Notes: generated by a model not told the origin, from the sequence alone. A DNA stretch of 64,000 nt from Vandiemenella viatica (GCA_031002005.1 JARYHS010013630.1:233623539-233687538), one strand, 5' to 3'; positions 1-12,520 are shown, counted from the first letter of the stretch. Program-made: numbers and translations.

Positions 1-650
1 TTTTAAGGATGCACCTCACGAGGGTTGACGAAGCCGTACGGCTTCTCCCGAGTCTCAGAAAATGACTCCAACCAATAGATTATCTTTTTGAGGACGAGGA
101 ACCACAGCAGAACCAGTCTCCGACGTAAAATTCTTCGCGTGATTCTAATTTCTGCTGCTTTTTGTCCACATTTTGCAAATACATCGTGAGAGGCGTGGCC
201 TGTCGTCAGTGATGGAGAGCGACATTTCGACGATTCCTGAAGACACTCCGTACCAGACCTCCAGTGACTGAGGTCATACACGGTGGAAGCACACCGTACC
301 TCGACTCGAGTGGGCAAAGTTGCCACTCTGAACTAGCCTGTACAGTACGAACAGGCTAATAGTGACTTAGTACTCTGAGTACGTCGCTTTCCAGGGAGGA
401 AAGCACACTTGGTTTCTGTACTAAGCAGAAGTGCGCAGGTCAGTTGATTGACTTGACCGTTGTAGCTAGCACACGCTGTAACATTTTCGCCGCCGACGTA
501 ACTGACTACGCCGAAACGGTAAATACCTCGGTGTACTTCAGATCATTGAGACAAGCTCTGTAGCGATCCTGACAAAAGAGATTTTGAACGGTTAAGAGTT
601 CTCGCCTTCGGTGAAACTAAGCTAGTGTTTGAAGCCGCGAGCTATTTTTA
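1..650. other. GC-richer segment with clustered short hairpins, nature unknown
   Basis: This stretch is visibly richer in G and C than the AT-rich DNA that follows from about 651. It starts with a perfect 16-base palindrome at 30-45. Between 310 and 430 there is a run of inverted repeats: an imperfect one at 308-328, an 8-bp stem at 334-341/351-358, a 6-bp stem at 370-375/377-382, a 7-bp stem at 386-392/398-404 and a 5-bp stem at 414-418/426-430. The 107-codon open frame on the minus strand (3-326) shows no domain I recognise and is probably chance. It could be the end of a transposable element or LTR cut off by the window edge. No family is recognisable. Confidence 0.4.
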
Positions 651-3600
651 ACAATTGTATATTTGAAGGATGGATGAACTTTGTGAGCCCTAAATCACGA
701 CACAATTTCATTCAAATGTAATTCATTTCAATATTGCTTTAGATCATTAAAATCATAAATATCAATCACGAATGTTTTTAAGGGAAATTAAATAAAATTA
801 AATGTGAAGTGTTTGGCATTCGTTGTAAATTATAATAATATTAAATTTGTTTTATCAGCATTTATTGTTTTCTCAGAGGATTATTGTATGTTTTTATTTT
901 ATTTTATTTTATTGGCAAATGTAAGACGAGACATTGATTTGTATTTGATTTGAGACTTCATGTTTTAATACTAAAATTAAATATGTTTCTGTCTGTACGC
1001 ATTAAAGAGCACCCAATAAATAAGCAACGTAGGACAGTTTTCAATGATAAAATATAATGTTTTCACCCATCACAAACCGACATACCACCACAAATTTAAC
1101 AGTTACTGAACGTTCAGAAGAAAAATGACTTTACGATGCATTTCAAAGAATGCTGAGTGAATTACGGTGAAGAATACTAAATTTTGTAGTGCCTTACAAA
1201 GATTCAATTTATTACTTGCATTTCGAAAAAATGGTTTTAATAGAAGTGAAATTGTTTCATCCCGTTATTTCACGGTGCTTTACGAACATTCAATAACACT
1301 GATTGTGTATTTACACACATTCTAATTCATTCACATATATTTACAGTCACGGATATTGTTTATGATTAAATATAAAACTTGTGCATATTTAACAATTTCG
1401 TAACGTTGATGTGGTGCAAGATGATTTTGAAATTATGTACACAATTTTCCATGAATCATCATAACGTATAACTGGTTTTAATTGGTATATTAATAATTAG
1501 AGGTTAACTTCTCTTTGTATTACTCTGGAGAGTGATTTTATTTACTCTTACACTTGATTCATATTATACTCATAATAAAAAAACTGTCAAAATTTATCCC
1601 CGTATTTTTTTTTTTTTTTCATTTCCGTATGTTAGATATGATAAGAATTTTTAGGTGAGACACACTTTTTAGTGACACACGAAACAGTAATTATCTTTTA
1701 AAATTATTTTCGTCTAAAATCGTATCAAACTATCGGTTAGCAGGAAATCGATCAAAGTTACTGAGAATACTACCGTTACGATTCTTAATTTTTTTTAAAT
1801 GAAAACAACCATTCCTGGAACTTTTTCATTTTTGCATAAGTACGCTTTTCATTCACAAATTAATGCGATGAGGGACAATGCACCGGTGGTCAGACACAAT
1901 GTATCTGTTGTTAACGAAAACAATTATTTATCCCAGCAGTTATGCTTTGAGGACAAAAAACCGGATGGCCGTTCATGAACAAAATACGAGGCCATTATTC
2001 CTGATGTTTGGCAATGTGAGGTGTTAGTCAAAAAGATATAGTATAACAAAAGGTACAGACAGGCACTTTACGGGCACATGGAAAGACAAACTGTATCAAC
2101 CAATGTTCGGCATCAGGTTTCATTGTAATGTATGAGGAAATAAAAGAAAATATGCTAGGATTACGGGTTGGTCATGGTATCGCAAAGATACTTTAAATCA
2201 GTTGATAGAAAATATTTGCTGCCATATTCGTATAAGTTATGGTTTTTGAAGAAGCCTCCTGGTCTCCACAGGAACAGGGTAACAAGGATGTGTAACATGC
2301 CTCAATCAATTTAGCTGACGTGTGTCGGCAAGTTGTAAGGGATGAAGGGTCGAGGAAAGATCCTGTTCGTACGTTCTGAAAAAGTCATAAAGTTTTGTAT
2401 CAGCTGGCCTTGTAATTATCGTGCAGATAGGACAGAATGGGGGGCCATATAGCTGTATAATGTGTAATCTTGGGAAATTTGTCGGGAGCGTTTACCAGCC
2501 TTAAAAAGTACCTAAGTTGCTTGGTGGCCTAATTGTTTTCAGGTACCACTTCCAGTTATTTGGTTCACTCTGAGGTACGCTGTTCCCACAAAAATTATAG
2601 AATGTCCTGGGCTCATGATACCAGTAAAAAGATGTTTAGTTCTATGTTGTCACCTGCCAGGGACTCATACATTACGGTTGGGGTTATGTCGTTGATAATT
2701 AATTTATCCTCGGGAACTTTGCAATATGCGAGCACTCCTTGGGGAATCGCAGAAGAGAAGATGCAGTCACGTGTTTCTCATATATCATGTCTCTACCCCT
2801 TATGAAATAGTAAATTCCATTGCGATACTTTTAAAATTACCGTAATGAACCTTTAATATTTATCCAGTTACCCTTAATTATTTTCTCAGTTCAAAGATAA
2901 AATTTTGTTTTAGTATTCACTGCAGGATCATCACTCCAGATTAGATTGTCACGCAAACAATTAATTAAATATTGAATGGCCCAATCGATTAGTAAAATTG
3001 GCAACATAAAAAAGTATTTAATCGACCTAAGATTCTAATGACTATAATTTGAAGTTGACTACGAGTTTAGGGATAATTGGAGACTTCTGTGAACCAACTG
3101 ACAACTGGATAAGTCTTGTATTGATTCGCTTCTTGGTTTCTAACTTAGAGGAGTATTTAGAACAATACTTCTTTGGCTCCTTTTAATTTCTGACAGTGTA
3201 TGACATTGTGGCTACTCAATCAAGACAGAATAATAACATCTTCTTGTTTCTTTATTTTTTATATTTTTTCAATGATACTAAACATCTGAGTTGGTTTGTA
3301 ATCAGAAAAATAGGCCTGAGTAACAAAAAAAAATCTTTAAATTGTTGCTTTCTGTTTTGTGTGTGTATGTCACGTAATTTTTATTGACTGCTGGGACATT
3401 ACAATTTTGTCAGTTTCAAATGATCGATTAATTTTCAGTGTGACTTCATCTCTATTAGTATATTTTCATTGTTAAAAAGTAAAATTGGTTCCATTTTGTA
3501 TTTCTTTGGCATAAAAATTCCAAATTTAAATGATTCCTATAATTATTTGTTCAATATTTTCGAAAAAAATTGTAGTCAAACTAACCAAAACTAACCAATA

Positions 3601-3739
3601 CAATGTGAAATATATTTTTTAAAGTTATTTACCATATTCGGTAGCATCTAATCTGTGAAATGCAAAATAAGATAGTGTTTGATTACCTAATTTATTATTA
3701 TTAGTCTAACATCTCTATTAATCAGAACAGGTTTTTCCC
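651..3739. other. AT-rich DNA without recognisable genes
   Basis: Unique-looking AT-rich DNA with short poly-A and poly-T tracts (for example around 1604-1620). The open frames at 2533-2805 and 3196-3387 are short, of low complexity or without recognisable motifs. I see no repeat family, RNA gene or inverted repeat. Confidence 0.5.
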
Positions 3740-3985
3740 CACGGGGCGTAGTGGGTGAGTGTTTAACTCTCTGGCCTCGCATTCTGGAGGACGTGGTTTC
3801 AAATCCCCGTCCGGGCATCCAGATTTTTCCAAGGTTTTTCCATATAACTCCATGCGAATGCCTGGATGCTTCCTACTAAAGGCTATGGCCGAATTCCTTC
3901 CCATTCCTTGTCTCCTATCCTTTCTCCCCTCTAATGACCTCGATGTCGACAGGGCGTAAATACATAACCAAAACAAAATAAAAAT
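3740..3985 (+). repeat. tRNA-derived SINE, family A, copy 1
   Basis: The tRNA-like head runs from 3741 with an A-box-like GTGGGTGAG and a B-box-like GGTTTCAAATCC near 3795-3806. It is followed by the family body (a CATCCAGATTT segment, a GGATGCTTCC segment, CTAATGACCTCGATGTCGAC) and an A-rich tail at about 3966-3985. The same order of blocks recurs at 15329, 20605, 44966, 61691 and 63636 on the plus strand and at 32700 on the minus strand. This copy has small deletions and many substitutions, and no clear target duplication. Such elements are made by RNA polymerase III and moved by LINE enzymes; that is family knowledge, not shown here. Confidence 0.85.
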
Positions 3986-3989
3986 TCCC

Positions 3990-4395
3990 TGTAGTGCCTC
4001 ATCCAGCTCTCTGTATCATGGGTACTACATATGTCATCCTGCTTTTGTTACATGTAGATCATAGTACAGAATAAAAATGTAATTAAATCCATCCGTGTCT
4101 GTTACTGGATACAAGGCCACAAACCGCGGTGCTAATATACCGTATATCAGAGTATCAACTACAACTGCTAGATGTCTGTGTCGTGCTGGCAGTTGACTGG
4201 TATTAACACACATACACGCGCATGCATACACACCCAAACAGAAATGCAAATTTGGGAAACAGTTTGAAGGTATCACGGTAAAATAACTCCAACGTATTAG
4301 AATATATAGGCCCATTATGTTGTAAACGTTTCGGAAACTGCAAATATTGGTGTTACGAAATGTTTATGACAGAGAAAGCCGTCTTACAACACAAA
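3990..4395. other. Unassigned AT-rich DNA
   Basis: The only notable sequence is a short alternating purine-pyrimidine stretch around 4206-4232. The overlapping open frame on the minus strand (4034-4315) has no recognised motif. Confidence 0.4.
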
Positions 4396-4399
4396 CACT

Positions 4400-4620
4400 T
4401 GGTTGCTGACTGCCAGCTGTTGCTCGGGAGCCGTAATTTGGCGGCCAGAGCGGCTGTCAGGCAACGCACAGTGGGTGTTGAAGAGACGCGGTTTTTGCGG
4501 GGCTGCAAGCGTGGCTCCTCCCTCCCCCGCCATTATATTGCTTCTCGCAGCATTTTCACTGCAAACCGCTGCACTTGCTCCATTGTCATGCAAATTAGAC
4601 TTTCGTGTAAATGAGACCAT
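4400..4620. promoter_or_regulatory. GC-richer island, possible conserved regulatory element
   Basis: A sharply bounded, GC-richer block in AT-rich surroundings. It contains an octamer-type site ATGCAAAT at about 4589-4596 next to a TTAG core, and an E-box CAGCTG at about 4416. Several overlapping short frames are open on both strands, as expected where stop codons are rare because of base composition. None resembles a protein I know. The call as a regulatory element rests only on composition and site content and is weak. Confidence 0.25.
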
Positions 4621-5003
4621 TTTAACATGAAGTTTGCTCAGTATTCACAACACGGTGCAGAGCGGTGAATGTGGACACGGCTGATGAAAGGAATAATGAA
4701 AGAGGAGTCTTCGAGGAGGATTTTTGTCATTCAAGAAATAATGCACGCGAATAAAGACCGTGAAGTATTTCTATTGTGATAAATGTCAATTCATTATATC
4801 TGGTAATAATGAAAGAAAAAATTCTTAGTCTTTAACTTTTTTTCATTCCTCCCCGTCACATAATTCAGAACGAATTATTACTCTTTAACAGCGCAGTCGT
4901 TAAAACAAATAAAGTGAAATTCCTTGAGTACATTAAATAATGAATGGCATAAGAAAAAAAAATACATAGCGATCGTATTATAACTATTGAATTAGAGTGT
5001 TTT

Positions 5004-5391
5004 GGGAGCGTCAAAAAACCACGTATCTCCATTCTGGCCTCCTGTCAACCTCCCTCCCTCCCAGATAGACCGATGCCTGATTTGGCTTTTTCCTCTATCC
5101 CCCTCCCCTCCTAACATAGCACGTAGATTTTTTCCCTGTTGATTCTAGAAGACGTTTTCTAATGTTTTTCTCTTACCAGACTATCGTAAATTCCATACGC
5201 AGATAATTAAATGACTGAAATAAATATTTATATGCTGTTGTGTGATCTGAACGTCATTTTAACTGTGACAAATAATATGAATGAAAAGCTACGTTCCCTG
5301 GTTCTGAACCCCTCCCCCACGTAGCTCAGCGTAGCTTTCCAGCCAACCCCTCCATCCCCTAGACCGAGTCACGTAGTTTATGGACGCTCCC
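5004..5391. mobile_element. 388-bp MITE-like inverted-repeat element
   Basis: The ends are inverted copies: GGGAGCGTC at 5004-5012 matches GACGCTCCC at 5383-5391. After a few mismatched bases both ends continue with an ACGTA/TACGT block, giving an imperfect terminal repeat of about 28 bp. The interior has pyrimidine-rich blocks (5048-5120, 5310-5360) and a further internal inverted pair with AGCTACG near 5289 and CGTAGCTTT near 5330. It has no coding capacity. I found no convincing 8-bp target duplication; the flanks share only TTT. The end sequence resembles hAT-type short elements of insects, but that is inference. Confidence 0.6.
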
Positions 5392-6984
5392 TTTGTGGTC
5401 TTCCTAATTTATGCTTGTAATTAATAATTGATTATCTCAAGAAAACAAAATTAATTAAATTAAATTATACAAATTAAAAGTGTTCCGAAAGTTGTATTAC
5501 AGCACATTTTAGTTTAAATTGTCATATCCTGACCATTCATTCACCCTTATGCATATACTGGACAAGGGTGGCTCAGTTTAACAATCATAGCAAACAAATG
5601 TTGACACTTTGCTCCACACAAATGAACAACTTCAGCAAAATCTAAATATTACCACCCAAAAAATTAATCTTTCACCTTTTCCAGCATAACAAACTCTTTA
5701 TAAATTATTAACCAATCACAAACACTAACACGAAACAATGCCACATTTGAGGTTTGACGAACAATAATTATTTTGAAGTAGTTCCGCCTGCTACGAAGCA
5801 AAAACTCCTGTCATGCAAGTCTCTTGTCCGTGGCGCTAATTCAGGTACTGAGAGCGAAAATGAATTTTGGAGTAATCTGTTCAACTTTATGATGAGTTTA
5901 TCATGTCAGTCTGTTATCGGCAAAGACACCAACACCCACAGTCAACATCTTCTTTTACGCAGATCACTTCTAAAAATTACTAAGTCCCACATGAGCCAGT
6001 AGGAAACAGAAGTTGATATAAATTACACTGGTAGCGTATATATGCTGCCAGCTAGTCTCGCGTTCGTTCCCCAACGAGGTGCAACGAGGTCTCTGAATTC
6101 CAAAATTCACCTCTGCCCAACTCCTGGAAGTGCTGCTTTCGTCAGCAGACACGATGTATTTTGCCGTTTCCCGTACTGGCCGCACATGTCAACAAGTTAC
6201 ATAAACTGACAGCATACTTAATTTAAACAATTTTGTTATTAGCTATGTCAGTTTTCACTCCCACTCAATACCAGAAATTCCCCATTCCACTTCATCGGGA
6301 TTACTGGGGGCATTGTAGATAGATCATCACTCGAACCTCACTATCTTTGATGTTGTGGCTTTTGCTAGAACCATGTTCGTCCTGAACTCTTGATCCAGCA
6401 TATCTCTGTATAGGCACTTTTCCCAAATTCGACTTGGTACCATGAATGTAGTTCTCATTTTTTCATAAGCCCGCGTAATTCAAAACAGGACACGTATGCC
6501 GATTTTATGCAGCTCAATAGCAAACACGTGAAGATTATATTACGGGGCTTCTTCATTCATGTCCTTCGTCACTTCACCTGTCACGGTGAAACAATAGCCT
6601 GTGCAGGCTGTCAGCCTTTTTATATTACAGTGACCCCTGACCCAAGAGTACGGATGCTTACCTCCCTTGCAGGTCAGAGTATTTATGTATTCATATTAAT
6701 TAGAAACAATGTGGTGTTAAATAATACAACACTACACTTTCAAGATTAAGTTAATATAGTTTTTCACAAAACAAAAACTGTCTCCTTAGATAGCATAAAC
6801 AAGTATTGTAATTACGAAATAGTCTGCCTGAAAAAAAAAAAAATAATAATAATAAAGAAAGAAAGAAAGGAAAAGAAATTTTACGTGTCGAGAGGGTATG
6901 TGATGTTATTTCATAGATTACAAAACTGAACCAAATATTCAAAGATGTTGGCAGTGTGAGTCAACTTATCACTATGACATTGCA
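5392..6984. other. AT-rich DNA without recognisable genes
   Basis: Unique-looking sequence. Short open frames at 5754-6002, 5970-6185 and 6507-6749 show no domain. A simple A-rich run with GAAA repeats lies at about 6830-6880. Confidence 0.45.
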
Positions 6985-7290
6985 CCCCCTTTGGTCTGGA
7001 TGCGTGCAATGATTCGGTTAGGAAAGGGTGTCATAAAGACATTGTATCCTTTCACGACTGTTGCAATTAATCCTTGGTATCCTCGATGCTGGCACTGGGG
7101 TGGAGTTCAGAGCTTGTCACATACAAGTTCTATAGGAGACAGTTGTGGGGATCATGCTGGCCACGGAGTGGTGACCTATATATTCTTGGAGTGGTATTCG
7201 AGCTCTTGTACTGTCGCTTGTCATCCCCACTTCTCTCGAGTGGTTATTGCGGTACATGATACATGTCGCAGTCATTGTCCATAATCATGA
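6985..7290 (-). pseudogene. Tc1-like transposase relic, C-terminal part
   Basis: Read on the minus strand, the segment around 7075-7170 gives WPA-stop-SPQLSPIELVCDKL followed by TPPQCQHRGYQG. This matches the strongly conserved block around the catalytic glutamate of Tc1-like DDE transposases, usually of the form WPARSPDLSPIEHVWD. At least two in-frame stops interrupt it, so it is a dead remnant. The upstream catalytic aspartates are not recognisable. I could not find terminal inverted repeats, so the element ends are undefined. A different or more decayed lineage than the element at 48454 is likely, because the residues around the motif differ. Confidence 0.6.
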
Positions 7291-7299
7291 ATCCATGAT

Positions 7300-9604
7300 T
7301 ACTCGCATTTCAGCAGTATCTACACACATTTTTAAACTCGCTAAACGGCGTATCAGTGTTGTTGATACGGTCGTTATAAATTTGTTTTGAGATTCTTATT
7401 GTCATATTTAATTAGTAAGGTTAAATTTGCATTGTTTTCTAACCAACTATTTCGGCATCCAATTATATGCCTAACTAATTTCTAGCGATATAAAAGTAAT
7501 TTCATGTATTTTTCTGAATTTCTCACGAAACATTATCAAATTCAGGTACTTTGTTTGGATACTGGAAAAAGGGGGGGGGGGGCGTTACACTTTGGTTATT
7601 GTTAAAGGTAAAATACTGAATTTTTGCCGTGAGTTTACACTGACATTAGTGTTTACAGTGCATTAAAACTGTATTCTTAAGACCTATAGCACAGCATTGT
7701 TGTATCATATTCTGCATGTGTTGTGGCGATCTTTCTTTGACAAGACACTTCTGAATCTCATGGCATTATCTCTACGTGTGTCCTAAATCATTTAGACTAG
7801 GTAAATTGTAGTGAAATTAATTGAGTATAAGCAAATCGATGGCCCAGTTTGAAGCTTTTTCTTGTTCATTGCATTAAATACGAATACAGATATCATCAAT
7901 GCTGAACTTTATAATTGTGTCAAAAAAAAAAATAAAAAATTAAACACTGACATACCTGCAAATGGCAGTAGAAGCTTTTTCATGTCCCTCGCAATCGAGT
8001 ATTTTCAGAAATAATGTCCTAATGTTCTGTTTTAATGTCAGCCTGTGGCGGGTATCTCCTCTGTATATATGCTTTAGTTTCTTTTTCAAAATTCGCCCTA
8101 CAAATCGCGGACTACAATAAGCTTTACCGGCAACCGAGCTCTATTTCATGTTACTTTGTACTGTTTGATCCACCATGATAGCGTTATAATTTAATTACTG
8201 AAACATGAAATTTCACTACCACAATGTTTAACTATTACAAGAACAGTAACAATAGCGTTTTAAGGCTGAAATGAAAACACAACGTTTAGTCGTAAGTTGA
8301 TAGTTGACCGCCTCATGTTAGTGTCCACGCGAGCGCATTCTTCTAACTGTAAAGACACAGGGAGATTTCTTTCTGAGTCCTATATTAAATGTTACTCACT
8401 GCTACTCCATCACCCATTGTTTGTGCCAATGTTAGTTTGGCATTGTTCCTTCACTTCACTTAGTGGTTATTATATATATATATATAAAAAAAAAAAAATA
8501 TCTGAATCAAAGCTGCTGTTGCAGAGAAGTTAACAACATCATTCGGGAAGTGAACGCCCACCAACGAGATGCGGTCTGAAGCCTTTCCATATGATGTAGG
8601 AAAGCGATCTTAAATTTCATAAACCACAAGCATAGTCTAGAGATTCTGCCACAAACTACGAAACATCAGATTTTTACACAATTTTGTTTGTCACTGTTCT
8701 GTGGTGAGTGAAATGTGAGATTCTCACATTACGCTTTAAACTTATTTAAAATCAAAACTTAGATTAATTACACCGAAACCTACCATAAAGGGTGAGAACT
8801 TATGAGATTAATTATAAAAGTCTAAAGCAAAAAAAAAAGTCATAAATCAATTGGCAGCTACCAAATTTGCGAAAGATTGAGAATATATTCAATGATTTGG
8901 CAAATTATCCTATAATTTTGGGTGATCTGCATGCGCAAGTGACACGAGGGTTATCGCTTGCACAAAACGAGTATCTTGAATGATAATCTTACACGTAAAA
9001 GGGAGCCTGCAATATTACGATGGGTCATAAACACTGAAGCATAAAGGTCTACACTAAATACACGAATCAAATTTTGTCAGTCATAAATGACGGACCAACA
9101 GAGGACCTTTCGATACCCTTCAGTGTCACCAGGCCGCTTCCTAATAGCTGCTGACTGATAGTGTTACAAATTTCGATGCACCGTTGTCACATTCTGGCAA
9201 TCAAAAATCGTTCGGATAGTGAGAAAGACTGCAATGTAATATTTCAAGGTATTAGTGAACTAAAGCTGGCAGCTTTTGATCCTTCTAAGTTTCGAAAAAC
9301 AAAATTGGTTTCTCACTACTGATTATATCAAATTACTCAGTTTCCAGTAGTCTAAATGAAAGGAGATTTATTTTCTGATTCGTAGTGTTTGAAAGCATTT
9401 CTCCTGATACTCCCACATGCCAGCATTTCTCTGTATCGGTCTCTCTCTGCAAAACACAATTACCGCGAGTGCGCAAACGGGGTGGCAAAATATCGCAATG
9501 ATTACGAACAGCCGGAAGCGGTCGGGCCAAATTCGATGGAACAAAATATTTGACATTAAGAGCATAACGAAATATAAATAACGTCACAAGGGAGGTATTA
9601 TGTA
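7300..9604. other. AT-rich DNA without recognisable genes
   Basis: Contains a 12-base G run at 7571-7582 and a short TA repeat followed by poly-A near 8471-8500. A single short frame near 8928 reads like an endonuclease motif but has no context (see rejected items). Confidence 0.4.
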
Positions 9605-9735
9605 CCCTGATTCAAATCTCAGCATCTTCAGGGAAGTGTTGCCAATTTTGCGGATTATTTCCTAATAGTCGTGGAAAACCGAAATCTGGAATGTCCCACC
9701 GGGGATCGAATCCTCTACCATTAACGTTATTTCTG
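9605..9735 (-). repeat. SINE relic related to family A
   Basis: On the minus strand a B-box-like GATTCGATCCCC is followed by a block like GGGACATTCCAGATTT and then GGTTTTCCACG. This is the same order as in the family A SINE, where a GGTTCGAATCC box precedes CATCCAGATTTGGG and GGTTTTCCATGG. The rest of the body is eroded. No tail or target duplication can be seen. Confidence 0.6.
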
Positions 9736-10011
9736 GAATCAGCAAGAAGCACATTGCATACAATATTAAAACGCAGATGCTGTTGGTATGGCTCAGTCAA
9801 TCAAAATTCATTCTTCTTAGCCTTACTGCTCTCGCAGCGTCATGCCGTTCATTTATGTGTCTGCTTCCGCCATTTCCTTTTACTTGGAAGGGTCACCAGC
9901 AGTATCGTACCTGAATAATGTCACATCACATGGACCTATTAGGAATTAGAAAACAGAATTAAATCCAAAGTGATCACCAACAACACACACATTTTGACAG
10001 TACGGTTTAAA

Positions 10012-10105
10012 AATGAGAGAAGCAGGGATCGAACCCAAGCCCCCTCAGCGTGGGAGGCAAAGAGGTAATTTGGTCGGCTAATGCCAGCAGAGGCGTGATT
10101 TTGAC
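10012..10105 (-). repeat. tRNA-like SINE head, other family
   Basis: On the minus strand the segment reads GCATTAGCCG, then CTCCCACGCTGAGG, then a perfect Pol III B-box GGGTTCGATCCC. The spacing resembles a tRNA-derived SINE head. There is no cloverleaf good enough to call a tRNA gene. The extent of the element is uncertain. Confidence 0.45.
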
Positions 10106-10129
10106 AGTGGAACATTTCTGCCTAGTTAG

Positions 10130-10990
10130 CGCTAAAAAAAAATAAAAAAATAAAAATAAAAATGAAACAATCCTGCTTTTGTGAGTAGATAGATGTAGAA
10201 ACGAAATGCAACATATTTGTTGTTCAATATATTTCCAGTGAAATTCGCTTTTAAATGTAAATTTTACGGAGTGTAAAAATTACTGAGAACATTCAGTGTT
10301 TAAGATACGGCGTCCTTTGCATAACAGCACTATTTATTTTACAAATAGATGTTTCGATACACTGACTAGAAGGTTATGTAATATTGTATGTGATCATTAC
10401 GAAGTTAGCGTAAAATAACGTATTTTGCAGAAAATAACACGCGCGATTATTACAATGACTGTTAACACCAACTGCGTAATTATCGCGCCGTTAATATCAA
10501 CTGTGTACAATAATTTGTGCCACTTTTTCAGAGTAATTCCACTGTTTGATTTGTATGTAATGTGCCGATATTCAATTTCTTGTATGTTGGCATCATTGGT
10601 GAGTCTTTACAGCCTACTTGACCATGTTGACATTAAGGTAGTGGTGTTACAATAATTACCTTCGGGTCGTAAATATGAAATAGTTAATGCGATACACACA
10701 TTAATTTGAGGTTGAGGTGTATGTGCAGTACATTATATGTTTTTTAACAGGTGGGTGATCTCGGTGGTGTTTCCCGGGATGCATGAGAGAGAGGGATTGG
10801 TGGGTTGCGAATGGAGAGACGGGACACCAAACTGGATGATCTGTGATGAGAGATAATTGCGAGTCTATACACCCTATGGCAAATTGTAATAAAACTTTTA
10901 TCACGGCATTACTTACGAGCAGCCAAATATCGCGTCAAAGTACTTACTGAACATTGTACTGAAAACTTCGAATAATTTTTTTTTCTAACG
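10130..10990. other. AT-rich DNA without recognisable genes
   Basis: Begins with an A-rich low-complexity tract (about 10134-10170). Open frames at 10425-10655 and 10701-10904 have no recognisable motifs. Confidence 0.4.
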
Positions 10991-10999
10991 TGAAAAATA

Positions 11000-11480
11000 T
11001 TTTGCGCAAATTGCTGAACAAAATGAACAGAATCGCATTTTGTTCAGTGATGAATCGCGGCTCTACACTTCGTCGAATGACCTTCGTCGGGGAGGATGGC
11101 GGCGACCTTGGGAGTGGTCGCATTGTTCCATCGGGAATGACTGCAGGTTACGGCTGGTAGTGATTGAGGCACAAAGGAAAGTCACGGACATCCTGCGTCC
11201 TCATATATCACCTCTCATGCAAAAGTAATCTGGTTCCATTTTTCAACAGAAAAGTACTTGTGAACATACTGCATTTGTCCCTGTGAATTGTCTGCGTGAT
11301 TCGAGTTATCAGGATCCTCAGATCTGTCCCAGGTAAAGCACGTGTGGGACCAGCTCGGACGTCAGTCCCATTCTAGTAACATCCATTATATCAGCAAAAT
11401 AGCTGTGTACCAGCGTGTCTCTGGAGAGGACAGAACGACCTTACGACGACATTCCCCACCGAAACAGTGCTTTTATCCAG
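11000..11480 (+). pseudogene. Tc1/mariner-like transposase relic
   Basis: At about 11037-11065 the plus strand reads ILFSDESRLYT, the block around the first catalytic aspartate of Tc1-like transposases. About 170 bases on, after a stop, it reads SIFQQKSTCEHTAF, corresponding to the second catalytic block (normally QQDNARPHTA) with the aspartate replaced. Near 11340 it reads VKHVWDQLGRQ, corresponding to IEHVWD with the catalytic glutamate changed to lysine. Stops and frameshifts lie between the blocks. All three landmarks are in the right order, but two of the three catalytic residues are lost, so this is a dead copy. No terminal repeats were identified. Confidence 0.65.
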
Positions 11481-11773
11481 GCCACAAGGGATGCAAGTTA
11501 ATTCTGATAAGTGGACTCATGCTGCCAAGTTTCATTTCGTTTCCTCCTCCCCTTCTGGGTGCTCCACTTTCTTTTTTTCGGATCCAGTTGTTTATAGTTA
11601 AAGAATACAGTTAAAATAATCTGCTTTATTGTGACCATAGAGCCTTCCTGAAATAGTTAGCAAGTTCTCCGTGCAACGTAACTTACTTGGTAATTTGGGC
11701 TAAACAAATTTTCAGTGATAAGTCATTACTACTTAAGAGAAAAAACTTTTGTTGTTTTTGACTGTCTGTTTAA

Positions 11774-12520
11774 GGGGACCACCCCGTGGCTTAGGTAGAA
11801 AAAGAAATTTCGGTTTTCATCATATTTCGATAGATTAAGGTATTTTTTAAGTATCCTGAAAAGGATTACACTGAAAAAAATTTACGGGTATTTAAATAGC
11901 ATTTTCCTGCCATGTGTGCATCGGTGCCAAGCCCACATTACTGCTTATATTTTATAACTTTATATCCCCTATATTGTACATAAGGAATTTTTTTTCTGAC
12001 TCCTGTGTGTGTTAGCTATCTTTGGAGGGCAATAGTTGGTATTCTCTTGTTTCTGCTATTTGTAAACAACACTCTTTGAAATACGCTGTTAGTTTTGTTT
12101 GAGTGCATTTGCGAGTAGTTTTTTTTCTTTAATGTCAATTTCCTGCATGTTAGAATTTTCAGTACATATGCCCCATTATATCGGAAACTATCAAAGATAA
12201 TTGAATGAAATTTTCAGAGACTCTGCATAACAAAGCAAGCCACATCTGGTACTACAAGCATTAATATTCCTCTATTAGTATGTTCACAAAAAACATTTTC
12301 TGCAGAAAAGACTTAATATTTTTATTAATAAATATGAATAAGTATTTCTTAAAAACTATAAAATGTAAACTGTACTAAGTAAATATTAGTACAGTTGAAT
12401 TTACTAACATCGTATAATATTCAGTAAAAATATTAAGGTCCTGCATCAAATAGTTTTTCCACAAATGGGTCAAATACTTGCTTAAATTAACATGGCGTAG
12501 ATAGGCAGGGGGTGGTCCCC
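11774..12520. mobile_element. 747-bp TTAA-flanked inverted-repeat element (piggyBac-type MITE)
   Basis: The left end GGGGACCACCCC (11774-11785) is the exact inverse of the right end GGGGTGGTCCCC (12509-12520). Both ends are directly flanked by TTAA (11770-11773 and 12521-12524), the target sequence duplicated by piggyBac-type transposases. The interior is AT-rich, has no long open frame and no recognisable gene, so it must depend on enzymes supplied elsewhere. Assignment to piggyBac rests on the TTAA duplication; the end sequence itself is not one I can tie to a named family. Confidence 0.7.

Noticed and set aside
4384..4630. Overlapping open frames on both strands as genes
   Set aside because: Frames open on several registers at once in a GC-rich block are expected from composition.
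8920..8990. PIILGDLHAQV reads like the GDFNAQV motif of LINE or nuclease endonucleases
   Set aside because: The match is one short block. Flanking frames have stops and no other endonuclease motif is in order, so chance is likely.
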